Source of the DNA: Nodularia sp. (in: cyanobacteria)
GTDB lineage: Bacteria; Cyanobacteriota; Cyanobacteriia; Cyanobacteriales; Nostocaceae
Length of the DNA: 64,000 nucleotides
Direction of reading: 5' to 3'
Assembly: GCA_007692755.1 (NCBI GenBank)
Contig: REBL01000132.1
Location: forward strand, 1 to 64,000
The position numbers were made by a program, and so were the translations under genes. Each line of letters starts with the position of its first letter. Positions within the stretch are counted from its first letter, which is position 1. Of this stretch, positions 62,603 to 64,000 are shown piece after piece. A model generated the notes under the pieces. The model was given only the letters and a program-made list of their open reading frames with translations. It was not told the DNA's origin and searched no databases.

Positions 62603-63169
62603 ATGTTAAAGTTTAATCCTCCAGCAGAACCACCAGATTTTGATACCAAAGCACGGCAGCTAGGTAATAATTGGTTAGTCAAAAATACAGAACCTAAAAA
62701 AAGACCAAAAGATTATTGGTCAAAATTTAAAATTGATTTAGCCGATGGTTTTGGTAGTCTTTGTGGTTATAGTGCCATGTTTGAACCTGTTGGCACTGTA
62801 GATCATTATCTCTGTTGTCAAAATCATCGACATTTGGCTTACGAATGGAGTAATTATCGTTTTGCTTCTGCTTGGATAAATAGCAGCAAAGGCACTGTTG
62901 ATGAGCAAGTGCTTGACCCATTTCTAGTTGAGGATGATTGGTTTGACATTTTGTTACCTTCCCTCCAATTAGTCCTAACTGATGCAATTCCAGCACAGGA
63001 AAGATTAAGAGCCGAATACACTCTGCAAAGACTGCATCTGCGTGATGATGAGCGAGTCATCCGTCAACGTCAACAATGGTATCAGCTTTATCTAGATGGT
63101 GAAATTACTCTCACAGGATTAGAAGGGAAAGCTCCCCTCATTGCGCGTGCAATTAGAAAACAGCAGTAA
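62603..63169 (+). CDS. HNH-like nuclease partner (PtuB/TIGR02646-like), zinc knuckle lost
   Basis: The 188-residue protein has the HNH-like order CGYS (Cys54), TVDHY (Asp67-His68), YEWSNYRFASAW (Asn84) and INSSKG (Asn93). It resembles the TIGR02646/PtuB nucleases that accompany AAA15 ATPases. The paired cysteines that normally bind zinc are missing: CxxC is reduced to Cys54 alone, and no second CxxC follows Asn84. The putative catalytic His68 and Asn are kept. It probably cleaves nucleic acid when licensed by the ATPase. The start at 62603 is preceded by CAGGGGC. Confidence 0.68.
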   Translation: MLKFNPPAEPPDFDTKARQLGNNWLVKNTEPKKRPKDYWSKFKIDLADGFGSLCGYSAMFEPVGTVDHYLCCQNHRHLAYEWSNYRFASAWINSSKGTVDEQVLDPFLVEDDWFDILLPSLQLVLTDAIPAQERLRAEYTLQRLHLRDDERVIRQRQQWYQLYLDGEITLTGLEGKAPLIARAIRKQQ

Positions 63170-63387
63170 GCGCTTCAGAATCAGAATATGATGTTATTCC
63201 TATTAAGGATATGTCCATTAGTTAGTGGTAAACATCATACTATATTCTGTAAATATAGACTTACTTTTATTGCTTAGGATAATGGTTAAAAACAATATAT
63301 TTTGTGTAAGTATATAACGTAAGAAGCAAATTAATTTAACCAATTCAGAATTAATAAATTGGCAATATAAAATTTAATAAGGCTGGG

Positions 63388-64000
63388 TTATGGCTGTATA
63401 AAATTATCTGCTAACATTTTTGCAACAATAAGTGTAAATCCAATCGCAAGCGATAAAATAATAGCCTGTTTCACAAAATAAATGTCTATTTTTTTCTCTA
63501 AATCATCCAAACGTTTTACCAAAAAAGGAAGAGAAGTAACTAAGTCGGGACTATTCATTAAATCAGTGGGAATTACATCATAACCTACCTTGTTTCGTGG
63601 TTTTTCATCGTCTTCATCCAAGTCTGTATACCATATAGTAAAAACCCTCTCACCTCTTGCTAAATGTAAGTGAAGCGGACCAGCATTATAAACAGCAAAA
63701 ATTAGTTTACCACTATAGCCAGGATCGACATGAAGTCCTGAAACATTAATCAGCCCTCTTGATTTATATTTAAATTTCATTGAAATCAGCGCAAGTGAAT
63801 TGTTTGGAACTTTAATTGTTTCAGAAGTTATCAGAAATGCAAATTGTCCTGGAGGGATAGGAATCGTTTCTTGATTGCTAAGAATAACTTTTTTACGTTC
63901 TTTCCGAGGCGTATCAGGAAGGGCTGAAATATAAACTTCATCCCCTAAACACAATTCGTATGATGCAGACTGAATATGTTCCTGATGAAATGGTTCAATT
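63388..64000 (-). CDS. dCTP-deaminase/dUTPase-fold protein with C-terminal membrane helix, 5' end outside the window
   Basis: The frame stays open to the right edge, reading IEPFHQEHIQSASYELCLGDEV, the N-terminal Dcd signature (PF...SYdLrLG), so the true start lies beyond 64000. HVDPGYSGKLIFAVYNAG is the core motif equivalent to Dcd DPGWSG...LEFYN. The catalytic glutamate of that motif is replaced by alanine (FAVYN), so deamination is unlikely. After a linker, residues of the form IILSLAIGFTLIVAKML form a transmembrane segment at the C-terminus. It may be a nucleotide-binding sensor or a dUTPase-like relative. It is convergent with the HNH gene. Confidence 0.65.
   Translation of the reverse strand, partial: IEPFHQEHIQSASYELCLGDEVYISALPDTPRKERKKVILSNQETIPIPPGQFAFLITSETIKVPNNSLALISMKFKYKSRGLINVSGLHVDPGYSGKLIFAVYNAGPLHLHLARGERVFTIWYTDLDEDDEKPRNKVGYDVIPTDLMNSPDLVTSLPFLVKRLDDLEKKIDIYFVKQAIILSLAIGFTLIVAKMLADNFIQP

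Overview
The window comes from a filamentous, probably heterocyst-forming cyanobacterium (order Nostocales). The evidence is a complete phycocyanin operon of the Nostoc/Anabaena type (cpcBACDEF plus several cpcG genes), a phytoene desaturase start at the left edge, sucrose synthase, a PatA-type response regulator, abundant GCGATCGC (HIP1) sites, and the heptanucleotide tandem repeats and short palindromic elements typical of Nostocales. I cannot name the species.

Layout. 1-13.6 kb is mostly chromosomal housekeeping: the 5' end of crtP, a GT2 glycosyltransferase, a methyltransferase, a 2OG-Fe(II) oxygenase, a NagZ-like hexosaminidase, a nickel/copper-type CsoR/InrS repressor, an HtrA protease, an aldo/keto reductase, a CorC/HlyC-type CBS protein and mfd. 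13.9-17.1 kb is a clearly A+T-rich three-gene cassette (DUF262 protein, DUF3696-type ATPase, unknown protein) that abuts a decayed epimerase gene. 17.5-21.4 kb holds a small secreted protein, a GDYXXLXY/DUF2157 membrane pair and an RsmB/NOP methyltransferase. 21.6-34.1 kb is a second accessory island: a dynamin-like GTPase, a small HNH nuclease, and a tight five-gene operon. The operon encodes a coiled-coil McrB-like NTPase with membrane anchors, a DUF2357/McrC-like partner, a short SF1 helicase, a PLD-type nuclease and a 786-residue unknown. 34.2-50.9 kb returns to chromosomal genes: PsiE, GH57/DUF3536, a Ca2+/H+ exchanger, a peptidoglycan-binding protein, sucrose synthase, tRNA-His, DUF4359, a kinase-GUN4 fusion, a sirohydrochlorin chelatase-SUMT pair, small enzymes and the PatA-like regulator. 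51-52.5 kb is a gene-poor stretch with an IS200/IS605-type remnant. 52.6-61.2 kb holds an RluD-type synthase and the phycocyanin rod operon. 61.3-63.2 kb is a two-gene ATPase + HNH (Septu/PtuAB-like) module, and the right edge has a dCTP-deaminase-fold protein with a C-terminal membrane helix.

How genes work together. The cpc genes give phycocyanin subunits, rod linkers, the CpcE/CpcF lyase and three rod-core linkers. The chelatase and SUMT supply two siroheme-pathway steps. Three independent modules look like anti-phage systems. The five-gene McrBC-like operon at 24.7-34.1 kb is the most unusual; it resembles the coiled-coil McrBC relatives called CoCoNuTs, but its McrC partner seems to have lost its nuclease motif, the NTPase is membrane-anchored, and the last gene is unrecognised.

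A second theme is invasion of coding sequence by small repeats. One 20-bp palindrome sits in the same frame in htrA and mfd and gives the same peptide in both. Other repeats are inserted in nagZ and mfd, and heptamer repeats supply the stop codons of two further genes.
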